A stretch of 64,000 nucleotides of DNA from Micromonospora chersina. GTDB lineage: Bacteria > Actinomycetota > Actinomycetes > Mycobacteriales > Micromonosporaceae. The stretch is from NCBI RefSeq assembly GCF_900091475.1, contig NZ_FMIB01000002.1, forward strand, positions 868,001-932,000. The letters run 5' to 3'. Of the stretch, positions 10,575 to 20,123 are shown in pieces; the first letter of the stretch is position 1; every line of letters begins with the position of its first letter. Made by a program: the position numbers and the translations under genes. The notes below the pieces were generated by a model. The model was not told the DNA's origin, did no database searches, and saw only the letters and a program-made list of their open reading frames with translations.

Positions 10575-11669
10575 TCACCGGCCGAGGGCGGTCAGCTCGG
10601 GCACCAGGTCGGCGGGTGAGGGCATCGCGGCCATCTCGTCGCGTACCTCGGCCGCGGCCTCGGCGAGCGACCCGTCGGTGACGAGCCGGGTCAGGACATC
10701 GGGTGTGATGTCACGGGCCGCCACGGCGAGGCCGGCGCCGCGCCGCGCCACCACCTCGGCGTTGTGCCGCCGGTCGCCGGGGCCCGGCACGACGAGCTGC
10801 GGCACGCCCGCCGCCAGGCCGCCCAGCACGCTGCCCGCCCCGCCGTGATGCAGGTAGGCGGTCGCGTACGGGAGCACCCGGTCGAGCGGCACGCGGCCGA
10901 CCGTCCGGACGTTCTCCGGCAGCCGCCGCAGCCTGCCGGGTGGCCGGACGAGCACGATGTCGGCGTCCACGGCGGGTGCGGCCGCGATGATCGCCGCCGT
11001 CGGGTCGCCGCCACCGGGACCCGCGACGGTGCTGCGGCTCACGATGATCCGCGGCCGCTTCCCGGCGCTCAGCAGCCAGTCCGGCACGTCTCCCCCGCCG
11101 GAGTAGGGCACCGCCCGCATGGGGAGGCCAGGTCGCGGCCCGGTCAGGCTCGGGGGCGACACGGTGATCGTGGCCGCCGGCGCGTCGATCCGGTGCCGCC
11201 GCATCGGTCCGCTCGCCGCCACGGCCGCGACGAGATCCACGGCGGGGAACAGGTTGTTCTCCTGCACGACGCCGGGGACGCCGAGCCGCTCGGCGGCGAC
11301 CGCCCCGGCCACGCCCAGCGGCTCGTAGACGACCAGGTCGGGCCGTTCCCGCCGGGCCAGCGCGACCACCGCGTCCACGAACCTGGCGTTCGCGGCGCCG
11401 AACAGCTCACCGACGACCGCGGTGCCCGCACGCCCGGCCAGTTCCCGGCGGGCCAGCAGCGGATGGCGCAGGAGCACCCGGCCGGCGATCCGCCCGAACG
11501 CGAAGCCCGGCGCGACGTCGTGCGCCGGCAGCCCGCCGAGGTCGACGGTGAGCGCGTCGCCGCCGCTCGCGACCAGCACCTCGTGGCCGGCGTCCCGCCA
11601 GGCGAGGGCCAGCGGGACCAGCGGCAGCAGGTGCCCCTGCAGCGGCGCGGAGACGATCAGGACGCGCAT
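10575..11669 (-). CDS. GT1-family glycosyltransferase (macrolide/UGT type)
   Basis: This 364-aa enzyme should transfer a sugar from a nucleotide-sugar donor to a small molecule. The N-terminus RVLIVSAPLQGHLLPLVPLA is the acceptor-domain GT-B Rossmann start. The C-terminal donor site HHGGAGSVLGGLAAGVPQLVVP matches the EryCIII/DesVII/UGT class. Start ATG 11669 directly follows GGGGAG, so spacing is short; the longer in-frame start adds 28 residues with no homology-like features. No polyketide or sugar-biosynthesis genes are nearby, so this is an orphan that may modify an exogenous or remote metabolite. Confidence 0.85.
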   Translation of the reverse strand: MRVLIVSAPLQGHLLPLVPLALAWRDAGHEVLVASGGDALTVDLGGLPAHDVAPGFAFGRIAGRVLLRHPLLARRELAGRAGTAVVGELFGAANARFVDAVVALARRERPDLVVYEPLGVAGAVAAERLGVPGVVQENNLFPAVDLVAAVAASGPMRRHRIDAPAATITVSPPSLTGPRPGLPMRAVPYSGGGDVPDWLLSAGKRPRIIVSRSTVAGPGGGDPTAAIIAAAPAVDADIVLVRPPGRLRRLPENVRTVGRVPLDRVLPYATAYLHHGGAGSVLGGLAAGVPQLVVPGPGDRRHNAEVVARRGAGLAVAARDITPDVLTRLVTDGSLAEAAAEVRDEMAAMPSPADLVPELTALGR

Positions 11670-11738
11670 CTCCCCATTAGACCGAACGACGATCGTCGCC
11701 GCCGACCCGCCGGCCGTCTCCCGGCCGCGATCCAAACA

Positions 11739-11754
11739 TGTGACCCAGGTCACT
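11739..11754. promoter_or_regulatory. Crp-like inverted repeat
   Basis: TGTGACCCAGGTCACT lies in the divergent region between the glycosyltransferase and the subtilase. Its core GTGACC-CA-GGTCAC is a perfect repeat and fits both the E. coli CRP pattern TGTGA-N6-TCA and the looser GTG-N6-GNCAC pattern known for streptomycete Crp. It is 71 bases before the subtilase ATG. Confidence 0.5.
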
Positions 11755-11824
11755 CGGATGAACTTTCACCCCCGCGTCACGTCCGGAGCACCCGGATACC
11801 TCTCGCGTTCATCCAGGGAGAAGC

Positions 11825-14800
11825 ATGCGTTCAGTTCGTACGTTATCGGCGCTGGCACTGGCGGTGCTGGGCGTCTCGATGGCGGCTCCGGGCGGCACAC
11901 CCGCCTCGGCGCAGCCCCGGGCCGCGAAGCCGGCGACCCCACCCGCTGTCGCGTCCAAGCCCCGGACCGTCACTCTGGTCACCGGCGACGTCGTCCACGT
12001 CGGCAGCGTGAACGGCCGGACGACTGTCGACGTCGTGCCGGGCAAGGGACGGGAACGGATCCCGTTCCTCACCCACAGTGCCGGCGAGGACGTGCGGGTC
12101 ATCCCCGCCGACGCCGTCGGCCTGCTCAACCGGGGCAAGCTCGACGAGCGGCTCTTCGACGTCTCGGCGCTCATCGGCTTCGGCTACGACGACACCCGGG
12201 CCACCCTTCCGCTCATCGTCCAGCACGGCGGCGCGACCCCCGCCGGCCTCGCCGGCGCCCGGACCACCCGGCAGCTCTCCGGAGCCAGCGCCGTCGCGGA
12301 GAGCCGCGCGGAGGCGGTCTCCTTCTGGAACGACCTCACGTCCTCCGCGGGTGGCACCGAGCGGCGCCTGCGGGCCGGGTTCGACAAGATCTGGCTCGAC
12401 GGGCTGCGCCACCCCACCCTCGACGTCAGCGTCCCGCTGACCGGCGCGCCCCAGGCCTGGCAGGCCGGCTGGACGGGCAAGGGGGTGAAGGTCGGCGTGA
12501 TCGACACCGGCGTCGACCAGACCCACCCCGACCTGGCCGGCCGCGTCGCCGCCGCGGAGAACTTCACCGCCGACCCGGACACCCTGGACCGGGTGGGCCA
12601 CGGCACCCACGTCGCCTCCACCATCGCCGGCACCGCGGCCGCGTCGCAGGGCCGGTACAAGGGCATGGCGCCGGACGCGACCCTCTACAGCGCCAAGGTG
12701 TGCACCGAGGTGGGCTGCCCGGAGTCGGCGATCCTGGCCGGCATGACCTGGGCGGCGCAGCAGGGCGTCAAGGTCGCCAACATGAGCCTCGGCGGCACGG
12801 ACAGCCCGGAGACCGACCCGATCGAGGCGGCCCTGGCCGACCTCACCCACCGCTACGGCGTCCTCTTCGTCGTCGCCGCGGGCAACGACGGCGAGGGCGG
12901 CGAGTCCACGGTGAACTCGCCCGGCAGCGTGGACGAGGCGCTGACCGTGGGCGCCGTGTCCAAGACGGGCGAGTTGGCCGAGTTCTCCAGCCGGGGCCCG
13001 CGCAGCGGCGACGCCGGCGTCAAGCCGGACGTCACCGCACCGGGCGTCGGCATCCTCGCCGCCCGCAGCTCGACCTCCGACCTGTGGCCGAACGACGAGA
13101 ACCCGCAGTACACCAGCCTCAACGGCACCTCCATGGCGACCCCGCACGTGGCCGGCGCGGCGGCTATCCTGACCCAGCAGCACCCGGACTGGACGCCCGA
13201 GCGGATCAAGTCCACGCTGATGGCGGCCGCGAAGCCGAGCGCCACCATCGGCGTCTACGAGCAGGGCGCGGGCTTCCTCGACGTCGCCCGGGCGACCCGG
13301 CAGACCGTCACGACCGACCCGGTCAGCGTCGCCTTCGAGCGCACCACCACCGCGCAGAAGCACACCATCACGTACGCGAACAGCGGCTCCTCGGCCCTCA
13401 CCCTGGCGCTGTCCCTCGACGCCAAGGACGCCGACGGCGCCCCGGCGCCGGCCGGCCTGTTCGGCCTCGACGCCTCCTCGGTGACGGTCCCGGCCGGCGG
13501 CACGGCCACCGTGACCGTCACCGTCCAGGCCGGCGCCGGACTGCCCGACCACTACTTCGGCGGTGAGGTGACCGCCACCGGCGACGGTGTGCAGGTGCAG
13601 ACCCCGGTCGCGCTCGACGTCGCCCGTCACCGGTTGAGCCTCAAGCTCGTCGGGCCGGACGGCGGCGCGCCCACGGCCGAGCAGGGCTGGGTGACCCTCC
13701 TGACCGACCTGGACCGGCAGACCACCATGGTGTTCGGCGACCCCACGGCCACCACGTACCGGGTCCGCGCGGGCCGCTACCTGGTCCAGACCTACCTGCT
13801 GACCGGCGACCCGTTCCTCCCGGACGTCACCTCGCTGATGCGCCCGAGCCTCGACCTCACGACCGACCAGTCGCTCACCATGGACGCCCGCCTGGCCAAG
13901 CCGGTCACCGTGACGGTGCCGAACCCGAAGGCCACCGCGGTCCACCAGGAGTTCGGCTGGACGATCCGAACCGAGCAGCCGCAGATCTGGGGCAGCAACG
14001 ACCCGTTCGGCGTGGTGATGGGCCTCCCGCTCGACCACGTGCGGACCGCCCAGATCGGGGCCGGCAGGACGCCCGGCTTCGTCTCCTACGTCAACGGGAT
14101 CTGGGGTCAGGTGGCCGAGGACGGCAGCCTGCACAACAGCCCGTACGTCTACCGGGTCTACTTCTACGAGCCGGAGAAGATGATGACCGGGCTGACCCGC
14201 AGGCTGCGCGCGGGCGACTTCGCCACGGTCCGCTCCCGGGTCAGCGCGGACGTGGCCGGCGTGCCGGTCTCGCGGACCGCTGTCGCGCACGCGCCCGGCA
14301 ACTCCCCGATCTACCGGGACGAGCGCAACATCCCGCCGAGCTTCAGCTACGACGCGCCGGGGACCATCACCGAGTACTACAACCAGGACAAGAAGGCGGT
14401 CTGGCAGTCGACCTCGTCGCAGCTGCGGTACACGTACTACGAGTCGCCGTGGACCAGCTTCCAGGCCGGGCGCACGTACGACGTGAGGTGGGCCAACGGG
14501 GTGGCCGGGCCGGTCTTCCCGGAGCCGAACTTCGGCCAGCAGTTCGCCACCCGCTACTGGGGCGACCTCCTGGGCGGGCCGGGGCCGCTGCACGGCGACG
14601 GCAGCGGGCACATGGGCTTCCGGCATCCCCGCGGCGGCAGTGTGGAGGTCAGCCTCTACCGCGACGGGGTCAAGATCGGCGACGCGACCCAGGCGCCCTG
14701 GGTGTGGAACGTGCCCGCGGAGAAGGGTGACTACCGACTCGCCGCGACCTTCCGCAGCGACCCGGCGTTCACCCTGTCGACAGTGGTCGACGCCGAGTGG

Positions 14801-15160
14801 ACCTTCACGTCCACGCACGTGGCCGACGGCGATCTGGTGAAGCTGCCGATGACGGCGATCCGGTTCTCCCCGGACCTCGACATCGACAACCGGGCGCCGG
14901 CCGACCGGATGTTCGCGATTCCGATCTCGCTCGACCGTCAGATCGGGGCGGCGCCGGGGCGGACCACGGCCCTCACCGTCGAGGCGTCGTTCGACGACGG
15001 CCAGACGTGGCAGCGGCTGACCGTCCGGCGATCCGGCGAGAAGGCGGTCGCCTGGGTGCGAAACCCGACGGGTAGCGGCTTCGTCTCGCTGCGGGCCGCC
15101 GCGGCGGACACCGGGGGCAACACGGTCAAGCAGACCATCATCCGCGCCTACCGGTACTGA
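11825..15160 (+). CDS. Secreted S8 (subtilisin-like) serine peptidase, large
   Basis: This is an exported protease of 1111 aa. The signal peptide ends near residue 30 (ASAQ). A propeptide-like region precedes the catalytic domain (about 215-500). The triad is D227 (VIDTGVD), H259 (GHGTHV) and S436 (GTSMATPH). The following 600 residues hold beta-rich domains of unrecognised type with no membrane anchor or sorting signal. GGGAG precedes the ATG by four bases. Families of this size in actinomycetes are extracellular proteases that digest protein or process secreted partners. A strong hairpin follows the stop, and a Crp-like repeat lies upstream. Confidence 0.92.
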   Translation: MRSVRTLSALALAVLGVSMAAPGGTPASAQPRAAKPATPPAVASKPRTVTLVTGDVVHVGSVNGRTTVDVVPGKGRERIPFLTHSAGEDVRVIPADAVGLLNRGKLDERLFDVSALIGFGYDDTRATLPLIVQHGGATPAGLAGARTTRQLSGASAVAESRAEAVSFWNDLTSSAGGTERRLRAGFDKIWLDGLRHPTLDVSVPLTGAPQAWQAGWTGKGVKVGVIDTGVDQTHPDLAGRVAAAENFTADPDTLDRVGHGTHVASTIAGTAAASQGRYKGMAPDATLYSAKVCTEVGCPESAILAGMTWAAQQGVKVANMSLGGTDSPETDPIEAALADLTHRYGVLFVVAAGNDGEGGESTVNSPGSVDEALTVGAVSKTGELAEFSSRGPRSGDAGVKPDVTAPGVGILAARSSTSDLWPNDENPQYTSLNGTSMATPHVAGAAAILTQQHPDWTPERIKSTLMAAAKPSATIGVYEQGAGFLDVARATRQTVTTDPVSVAFERTTTAQKHTITYANSGSSALTLALSLDAKDADGAPAPAGLFGLDASSVTVPAGGTATVTVTVQAGAGLPDHYFGGEVTATGDGVQVQTPVALDVARHRLSLKLVGPDGGAPTAEQGWVTLLTDLDRQTTMVFGDPTATTYRVRAGRYLVQTYLLTGDPFLPDVTSLMRPSLDLTTDQSLTMDARLAKPVTVTVPNPKATAVHQEFGWTIRTEQPQIWGSNDPFGVVMGLPLDHVRTAQIGAGRTPGFVSYVNGIWGQVAEDGSLHNSPYVYRVYFYEPEKMMTGLTRRLRAGDFATVRSRVSADVAGVPVSRTAVAHAPGNSPIYRDERNIPPSFSYDAPGTITEYYNQDKKAVWQSTSSQLRYTYYESPWTSFQAGRTYDVRWANGVAGPVFPEPNFGQQFATRYWGDLLGGPGPLHGDGSGHMGFRHPRGGSVEVSLYRDGVKIGDATQAPWVWNVPAEKGDYRLAATFRSDPAFTLSTVVDAEWTFTSTHVADGDLVKLPMTAIRFSPDLDIDNRAPADRMFAIPISLDRQIGAAPGRTTALTVEASFDDGQTWQRLTVRRSGEKAVAWVRNPTGSGFVSLRAAAADTGGNTVKQTIIRAYRY

Positions 15161-15166
15161 GGACGG

Positions 15167-15202
15167 CCCCGGACGCGGCGCCCACCGGCGCCGCGTCCGG
15201 GG
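15167..15202. terminator. Strong hairpin after the subtilase gene
   Basis: A perfect 16-bp stem (CCCCGGACGCGGCGCC and complement) with a CACC loop starts seven bases after the stop. It lies between convergent genes (the sigma factor ends at 15304). No T-tract. Confidence 0.75.
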
Positions 15203-15303
15203 TCACCGGCGCGAGCCCGGCCGGCACGAGGGCAGGCGCGCGCCTCAGCGTTGAGCTGCCGGCGGTCGACGCGGCCCGACCCACCGGCCGGGCACGACCG
15301 TTC

Positions 15304-15828
15304 TCAGGCCGCGTCGAGGTTGGTGCGCAGGGCGCGCAGCGCGTGGTGGGTGCGGGACTTCACCGTGCCGATCGGCACCCCCAGCCGGCCCGCGACCTCC
15401 GCCGGCGACCGCCCCACCAGGTACACCTCGGAGAGCAGGCTGCGCTGCGCCGGGCTCAGCCGGCCGAGCGCGCGGCGGATGGCGTACGCGGCGAGCGCCG
15501 TGCCGGTGGTGTCGTCACCGGCCGGGATCCAGGTCATGTCGACGAGGTGGACCTCGGCCGGGCGGCCCCGGCGCAGCCGGACGCCGTCGATGACGAGGCG
15601 CCGGGCGACGGTGAGGAGCCACCGCCGGGCGGCATCGGGCTCGACGGGCACCGAGTCGAGGTGCCGCCACGCGCGCAGCAGCGTCTCCTGGAGCAGGTCC
15701 TCGGCGGTCTGCCGCTGGCCGCGGGTCAGCACGAGCAGGAGCCGCAGCACCGCGGGGGCGTGGTCCGCGTGCAGCGCGGTCATGCGCTCGGCCCGGACGG
15801 CCGGTGATTCCAGGGGTGCCCGTAGCAC
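15304..15828 (-). CDS. ECF-type RNA polymerase sigma factor
   Basis: This is a group 4 sigma factor of 174 aa. Region 2 is recognisable (AEDLLQETLLRAWRHLDS), as is region 4 (LSPAQRSLLSEVYLVGRSPAEVAGRLGVP-IGTVKSR helix-turn-helix). The GTG start has GGGGGAG five bases before it. No anti-sigma gene (zinc-finger or membrane) is adjacent: the neighbours are the convergent subtilase and the AfsR-like regulator in the same direction, 114 bases upstream. How its activity is controlled is therefore not visible. Confidence 0.9.
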   Translation of the reverse strand: MLRAPLESPAVRAERMTALHADHAPAVLRLLLVLTRGQRQTAEDLLQETLLRAWRHLDSVPVEPDAARRWLLTVARRLVIDGVRLRRGRPAEVHLVDMTWIPAGDDTTGTALAAYAIRRALGRLSPAQRSLLSEVYLVGRSPAEVAGRLGVPIGTVKSRTHHALRALRTNLDAA

Positions 15829-15942
15829 GATGTCTCCCCCAGAGGCAGGAGCAACGGTGAGTGAGGCCCGAGCCTAGGGACGACCGATGCCGACGGACTG
15901 ATCCGTGAGTGCGGATCGAGTGACGTTGCCGGCCGCGATCGG

Positions 15943-18783
15943 TCAGGAACGCGGCGTGATCGCGGCGAGCAGGCCGGCCAGCCGCCGGCCGGTCCGGCTC
16001 TGCGCGTACGGGATCAGGGCCAGCGCCTCCTGCCAGGCGCGTACCGCGGCGTCCTGGTCGCCGCCGGCGGCGAGGGCGTCGCCGACCAGCGCCAGCACCT
16101 CCGCGGCCGGCGCCGCGGCCGCGGCCTCCTGGTAGGCGACGGCCGACTCCCGCCAGCAGTCGACCGCCTTCCCGGGCTCCCGGCGCGCGGCGTGCACCCG
16201 GCCGAGCACCTCCCACGCCTCGGCGACGCCCAACCGGTACCGCGCCGCGCGCGACAGCGCCATCGCCTGCTCGGCGCCGCGCAGGGCCTCGTCGACCCGG
16301 TCCAGGTCGACGCAGCTGCCGGCCATGATCACCAGGACGTCGGCGAGCAGCTTGTCGTCGCCGGCCGCCCACGACTCCAGCACCGCCGACAGCGCCCGGA
16401 CGACCTCCTCGTGCCGCCCCTGCGCGCTCAGGATCATGGCCCGGTTGATCCCGGCCCGGGTCATCTCGGCGTGCAGGCCGAGCCGGGCCAGCAGTTCGAG
16501 GGCCCGGTCGAGATGCCCGACGGCGGTCTCGTGCTCGTGCCGGAAGTAGGCCGCCCCGGCCAGGCTGCGGTGCATCCGGGCCTGACCGATCAGATCCCCG
16601 CCGGCCCGGGCGGCCTCCAGGGCCACCTCGCCGGTCGCCGTCCAGTCCACCCACCGGCCGCTGCGGTCGAAGAAGTGCTGCATGCCCAGGGCGAGCTGCC
16701 AGGCCTCGGTGTGCCGGCCCTGCCGGGCGGCCCGGCGGACCAGCGCGGTCAGGGCCTGCCGCTCGGCGGTGAACCAGCGCATGGCGTCGCCGTGCCCGGC
16801 GAAGCGCAGCGGCGTCTCGCCCGGCCCCGGCTCGATCAGCGGATGGTGCTCGGAGGTCAGCAGCCACCGGTGCGCCTGGTAGCTGCTGGCCCGGTAGAAC
16901 TCCAGGCAGCGCAGCTCCGCGGCGGCGCGCTCGGCCGGGCCGTCGTTCTCCTCGCCCAGCTCCGCGGCGTAGGCCCGCAGCAGGTCGTGGGTGCGGTAAC
17001 GGTCCGGCAGGTCCTCGCTGACCAGGTGCGCGCGGCTCAGTTCGCCGAGCAGCGTCCGCGCGGTCCGCAGCGGGACGCCGGCCAGGCCCGCCGCCGCGGC
17101 GGTCGAGAGGTCGGGGCCGGGATGGACCGGCAGCAGCCGGAAGAGCCGGGCGGCCGGGGCGGAGAGTGCCTGGTAGGACCAGGAGAAGACGGCACGCAGG
17201 CCGGTCTGCGGGTCGTCGCCGTCGAACCCGTCCAGACTGCCGGGCGCGCGGGCCAGCTCCGCGGCGATCTGCGCCGGTGGCGTCCCCGGCCGGGTGGCCG
17301 CGCGGGCGGCCACCACGGCCAGCGCGAGCGGGAGCCGCCCGCAGCTGGCGATGATGGCGTCGATCGCGGCCGGGTCCGCCGCGAGGCGGGCGGCGCCGAG
17401 CGGCCGCAGGAGCGCCGCGCGGGCCTCCTCGACGCTCGGCAGGCCGACCGGCAACGGGTGCGCGCCGGCCGTGGTCAGCAGGGTGCTGAGCCGGCTGCGG
17501 CTGGTCACGATCACCAGGCAGCCGGGGCTGCCCGGCAGCAGGTGCCGGATCTGCTCGGCGTCCCGGCAGTTGTCGAGCACGACCACCATGCGCCGGCCGG
17601 CGAGGCTGCTGCGGTACAGGCCCGCCTGGGCGTGCAGCTCGGCCGGGATGCTCTCCTGCGGGACCCCGAGCGAGCCGAGGAAGCCGCGCAGCGCCTCCGT
17701 GGGGCTCATGGCCGGCTCGCGCCCGTCGTATCCGCGCAGGTCGACGTAGAGCTGGCCGTCGGGGTAGTCGGCGGCGAACCCGTGGGCGAGGTGGACCGCG
17801 AGGGCGGTCTTGCCGATCCCGGGCATGCCGTCGATCGCGAGCACCGCCGGGCCGCCCGGGGTCGCGACCGCGGCGCGGGCCTCGGCGATGAGGTCGTCCC
17901 GGCCGTTGAAGAAGGGCAGGTCCGGTGGCAGCTGCGCGGGCCGGGGAAGAGAAGGCGGCCCGGTACGCGCCGGCCGGATGCGCTGGTGCAGCAGCCGGTC
18001 GTACGCCTCGCGCAACTCCTCGCCCGGATCGATGCCCAGGTCCTCGGCGAGCCGGCGGCGCACCACCCGGTACGTCTCGACGGCTTCCGCCTGGCGGCCG
18101 TCGGCGGCGAGCGCCAGCAGCAACCGGCTCTGCAGCGACTCGTCCAGCGGATGGTGCTCGGCGGCCTGCCGCAACGGCGCCAGCACCGCGCCCAGCCGGC
18201 CGCAGCGCTCTGCGGCGTCGGCGGCCTCGCGCACGGCCTGGACGCGTTCGGCCTCCACGGCGAGGAACGCCGGATGCCGGTGGGTGGCCGGTTCCAGGCC
18301 ATCGGCGCACCGGCCACGCCACAGCCGCAGCCCGTCGAGGGAGTGCCGCAGCGCCGCCTCCGGGTCGCCCTCCTGGAGGCGACGGCCCGCGAGCCGGCTC
18401 AGCGACCGGAACGCCAGCAGGTCCAGGGACTCCTCGTCGGCGCGCAGCCGGTAGCCCGAGAGGTCCCGGAGGAGGTGCCGGCCCGCCGACCGGGTGGGCA
18501 GGCCGGGCTCGATCAGCCGCCGGAGCACCCCGACGTGCCGGTGCACGATGTTCGCGCCGCTGGCCGGCGCCTCCTCGTCCCAGAGCATGTCGACCAGCTC
18601 GTTCAGCGAGACCGGGGAACCGGCCCGGGCCAGGAGCAACGCGAGCACGAGGCGTTGCTGGCGGGCGCCCAGGCGCACCTCGGCGCCGGCACGGACGACC
18701 CGGACGGAGCCGAGCACCGAGAAGCCGATCGTCTCACCCACTGCCGCCCGCACAGCGGCAACGGTAGCGGGCGGACCCGCCAT
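15943..18783 (-). CDS. AfsR/SARP-family regulator with NB-ARC and TPR domains
   Basis: This is a large transcriptional activator of 946 aa. An OmpR-type winged helix is at about 18-110, then a BTAD bacterial activation domain (about 115-270). An NB-ARC ATPase follows, with P-loop GMPGIGKT at 319-326 and a hydrophobic VVVLDN Walker B-like strand. The last 400 residues are TPR-like helical repeats. Such proteins switch on antibiotic or morphological genes in response to nucleotide and often to kinase signals. No biosynthetic cluster is adjacent. The ATG lacks a clear ribosome site; a GTG about 14 codons in is an alternative start. Confidence 0.9.
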   Translation of the reverse strand: MAGPPATVAAVRAAVGETIGFSVLGSVRVVRAGAEVRLGARQQRLVLALLLARAGSPVSLNELVDMLWDEEAPASGANIVHRHVGVLRRLIEPGLPTRSAGRHLLRDLSGYRLRADEESLDLLAFRSLSRLAGRRLQEGDPEAALRHSLDGLRLWRGRCADGLEPATHRHPAFLAVEAERVQAVREAADAAERCGRLGAVLAPLRQAAEHHPLDESLQSRLLLALAADGRQAEAVETYRVVRRRLAEDLGIDPGEELREAYDRLLHQRIRPARTGPPSLPRPAQLPPDLPFFNGRDDLIAEARAAVATPGGPAVLAIDGMPGIGKTALAVHLAHGFAADYPDGQLYVDLRGYDGREPAMSPTEALRGFLGSLGVPQESIPAELHAQAGLYRSSLAGRRMVVVLDNCRDAEQIRHLLPGSPGCLVIVTSRSRLSTLLTTAGAHPLPVGLPSVEEARAALLRPLGAARLAADPAAIDAIIASCGRLPLALAVVAARAATRPGTPPAQIAAELARAPGSLDGFDGDDPQTGLRAVFSWSYQALSAPAARLFRLLPVHPGPDLSTAAAAGLAGVPLRTARTLLGELSRAHLVSEDLPDRYRTHDLLRAYAAELGEENDGPAERAAAELRCLEFYRASSYQAHRWLLTSEHHPLIEPGPGETPLRFAGHGDAMRWFTAERQALTALVRRAARQGRHTEAWQLALGMQHFFDRSGRWVDWTATGEVALEAARAGGDLIGQARMHRSLAGAAYFRHEHETAVGHLDRALELLARLGLHAEMTRAGINRAMILSAQGRHEEVVRALSAVLESWAAGDDKLLADVLVIMAGSCVDLDRVDEALRGAEQAMALSRAARYRLGVAEAWEVLGRVHAARREPGKAVDCWRESAVAYQEAAAAAPAAEVLALVGDALAAGGDQDAAVRAWQEALALIPYAQSRTGRRLAGLLAAITPRS

Positions 18784-18817
18784 GACCTGCGGTCGGGCGG
18801 TCGGCTTCGCCGGGGGA

Positions 18818-19594
18818 CTACGGTTGGTGGCGCTGGCGCGCGAGGTGAACGGTGATGTCGCCGACGATCTCGACCGTCTCGGGCAGGACCCGCATGATCC
18901 GGCGGTACACCTCCTCCCGGTCCGCGCCCGGCAGGACGAGATAGGCCGAGACGGTGGAGAGCAGGCCCACGTAGTCGCGGGCGGTCACCGTCGCGCGCCG
19001 CTCGATGACGGACTGCCGGACGTCGGCGAACCACCCGGACCGTTGAAGCTCGGTGCCCGGCCACTGCATGTCCTGGTCCGGAGGCGTCCCGTCCGGGGAC
19101 GGCACGTCGTCGCTCGCCAGGAACGGCGCCCGGGCCGCGCGCACCGCCTCCTCCACCGCCGGGTCGGCCAGCCGTACCGGCCCGCCGAACGAGGCGAACA
19201 CCCCGCCCGGCTCCAGCAGCGCGGCCACCCGCGACCACCGGCCCTCGGGCTCGGTCCAGTGCAGCGCGGCGGCCGCGTAGACCAGGTCGTAGCGTCCGCC
19301 CGGCCGCAGGTCCTCGAACGCGGCCCGCACGGTCGTGACGGTCGCCGGTACGTGCCTGCGCAGCTCGGCGAGCATGGCCCCGTCGGGCTCGGTGGCGGTG
19401 ACGGTCACCCCGCGTTCCGCGAAGAGGCGGGTCGCCTTGCCCGTGCCGGCGCCGATCTCCAGGGCGGTCCGGACGGGCCGACCGGCGTACGTCAGCACCG
19501 TGTCGAAGACCGCCGCGGGATACCCCGGCCGGAACCGTTCGTACGCCTCCGCCATCGTTCCGAAGCTCAGTGCGCGATCGGGCATGCCGAGCAT
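18818..19594 (-). CDS. Class I SAM-dependent methyltransferase
   Basis: This is a methyltransferase of 258 aa from the ATG at 19594 (another ATG follows at 19585). Family opening SFGTMAEAYERFRPGYP is followed by SAM motif I LEIGAGTGKATRLF and an acidic TATEPD motif II. The acceptor is unknown. A longer in-frame start at 19654 would overlap the divergent gene and is not favoured. It ends 34 bases before the AfsR-like gene start. Confidence 0.85.
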   Translation of the reverse strand: MLGMPDRALSFGTMAEAYERFRPGYPAAVFDTVLTYAGRPVRTALEIGAGTGKATRLFAERGVTVTATEPDGAMLAELRRHVPATVTTVRAAFEDLRPGGRYDLVYAAAALHWTEPEGRWSRVAALLEPGGVFASFGGPVRLADPAVEEAVRAARAPFLASDDVPSPDGTPPDQDMQWPGTELQRSGWFADVRQSVIERRATVTARDYVGLLSTVSAYLVLPGADREEVYRRIMRVLPETVEIVGDITVHLARQRHQP

Positions 19595-19652
19595 GCTGAC
19601 ACGGTCCGGACCGCCGGCGCGCGCCCTTTCGGCGCCGCCTACCCTCGCCCCC

Positions 19653-20060
19653 ATGGCCCGGACCCGCAGGCGGACGATTCGCGTCGACGGTGTCGACTAC
19701 CGGTGGACGGTCCGTCACGCCGACCCCGCTCACGTCGTCGTCCGGGTCTGGCACGCCGCGACGCGGGTCGCCGGACTGGAGATCCTCGTGGCCTTCGACG
19801 ACCCGTGGCTCAACTTCGGACCGATCATCACCGCGCCGTCGGACCGGGTGGCCGAGGTCTTCGCCCTGGAGCCGGTCACGCCGCGGCTGGTGGCGGCACT
19901 GATCCAGGCGGCGGTCGCCGGGGGCTGGCCGGCCCACGGTGACGGCGGGCCGCGGCGTCTCGTGCTCGACCGGAGCCGCGAACTGCTGGCGCCGGCGCCC
20001 GGAACGTCGACCGGGGGCGGTGCCGAAACTCGGGTGCGGGTGGCGCCGACCGGCCCCTAG
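19653..20060 (+). CDS. Hypothetical protein, 135 aa
   Basis: A small protein I do not recognise. It opens with a basic stretch (MARTRRRTIRVDG) and then has alternating beta-rich sequence (YRWTVRHADPAHVVVRVWHA) and a hydrophobic/acidic centre containing DDPWLNFGPIIT. No signal peptide or membrane segment. The ATG at 19653 is 58 bases from the divergent methyltransferase start. Third-position GC supports coding. Confidence 0.65.
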   Translation: MARTRRRTIRVDGVDYRWTVRHADPAHVVVRVWHAATRVAGLEILVAFDDPWLNFGPIITAPSDRVAEVFALEPVTPRLVAALIQAAVAGGWPAHGDGGPRRLVLDRSRELLAPAPGTSTGGGAETRVRVAPTGP

Positions 20061-20123
20061 GCTCCCGCTCGACGGGGTGGGGAGTGCACCGTCGACAGCA
20101 GCGGGATCGGAGATGAGCGCGGG

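Noticed and set aside
10575..11669. Glycosyltransferase as part of a macrolide gene cluster
   Set aside because: No polyketide synthase, deoxysugar genes or resistance genes are within the window; it is an isolated gene.
11843..14818. A 991-aa open reading frame on the minus strand opposite the subtilase
   Set aside because: It is a shadow of the real protease: it is Arg/Gly/Val-rich with no domain, while the plus strand has an intact catalytic triad and signal peptide.
16192..18855. An 887-aa plus-strand reading opposite the AfsR-like gene
   Set aside because: No domain, compositional bias typical of antisense high-GC frames; the minus strand encodes a complete SARP/NB-ARC protein.
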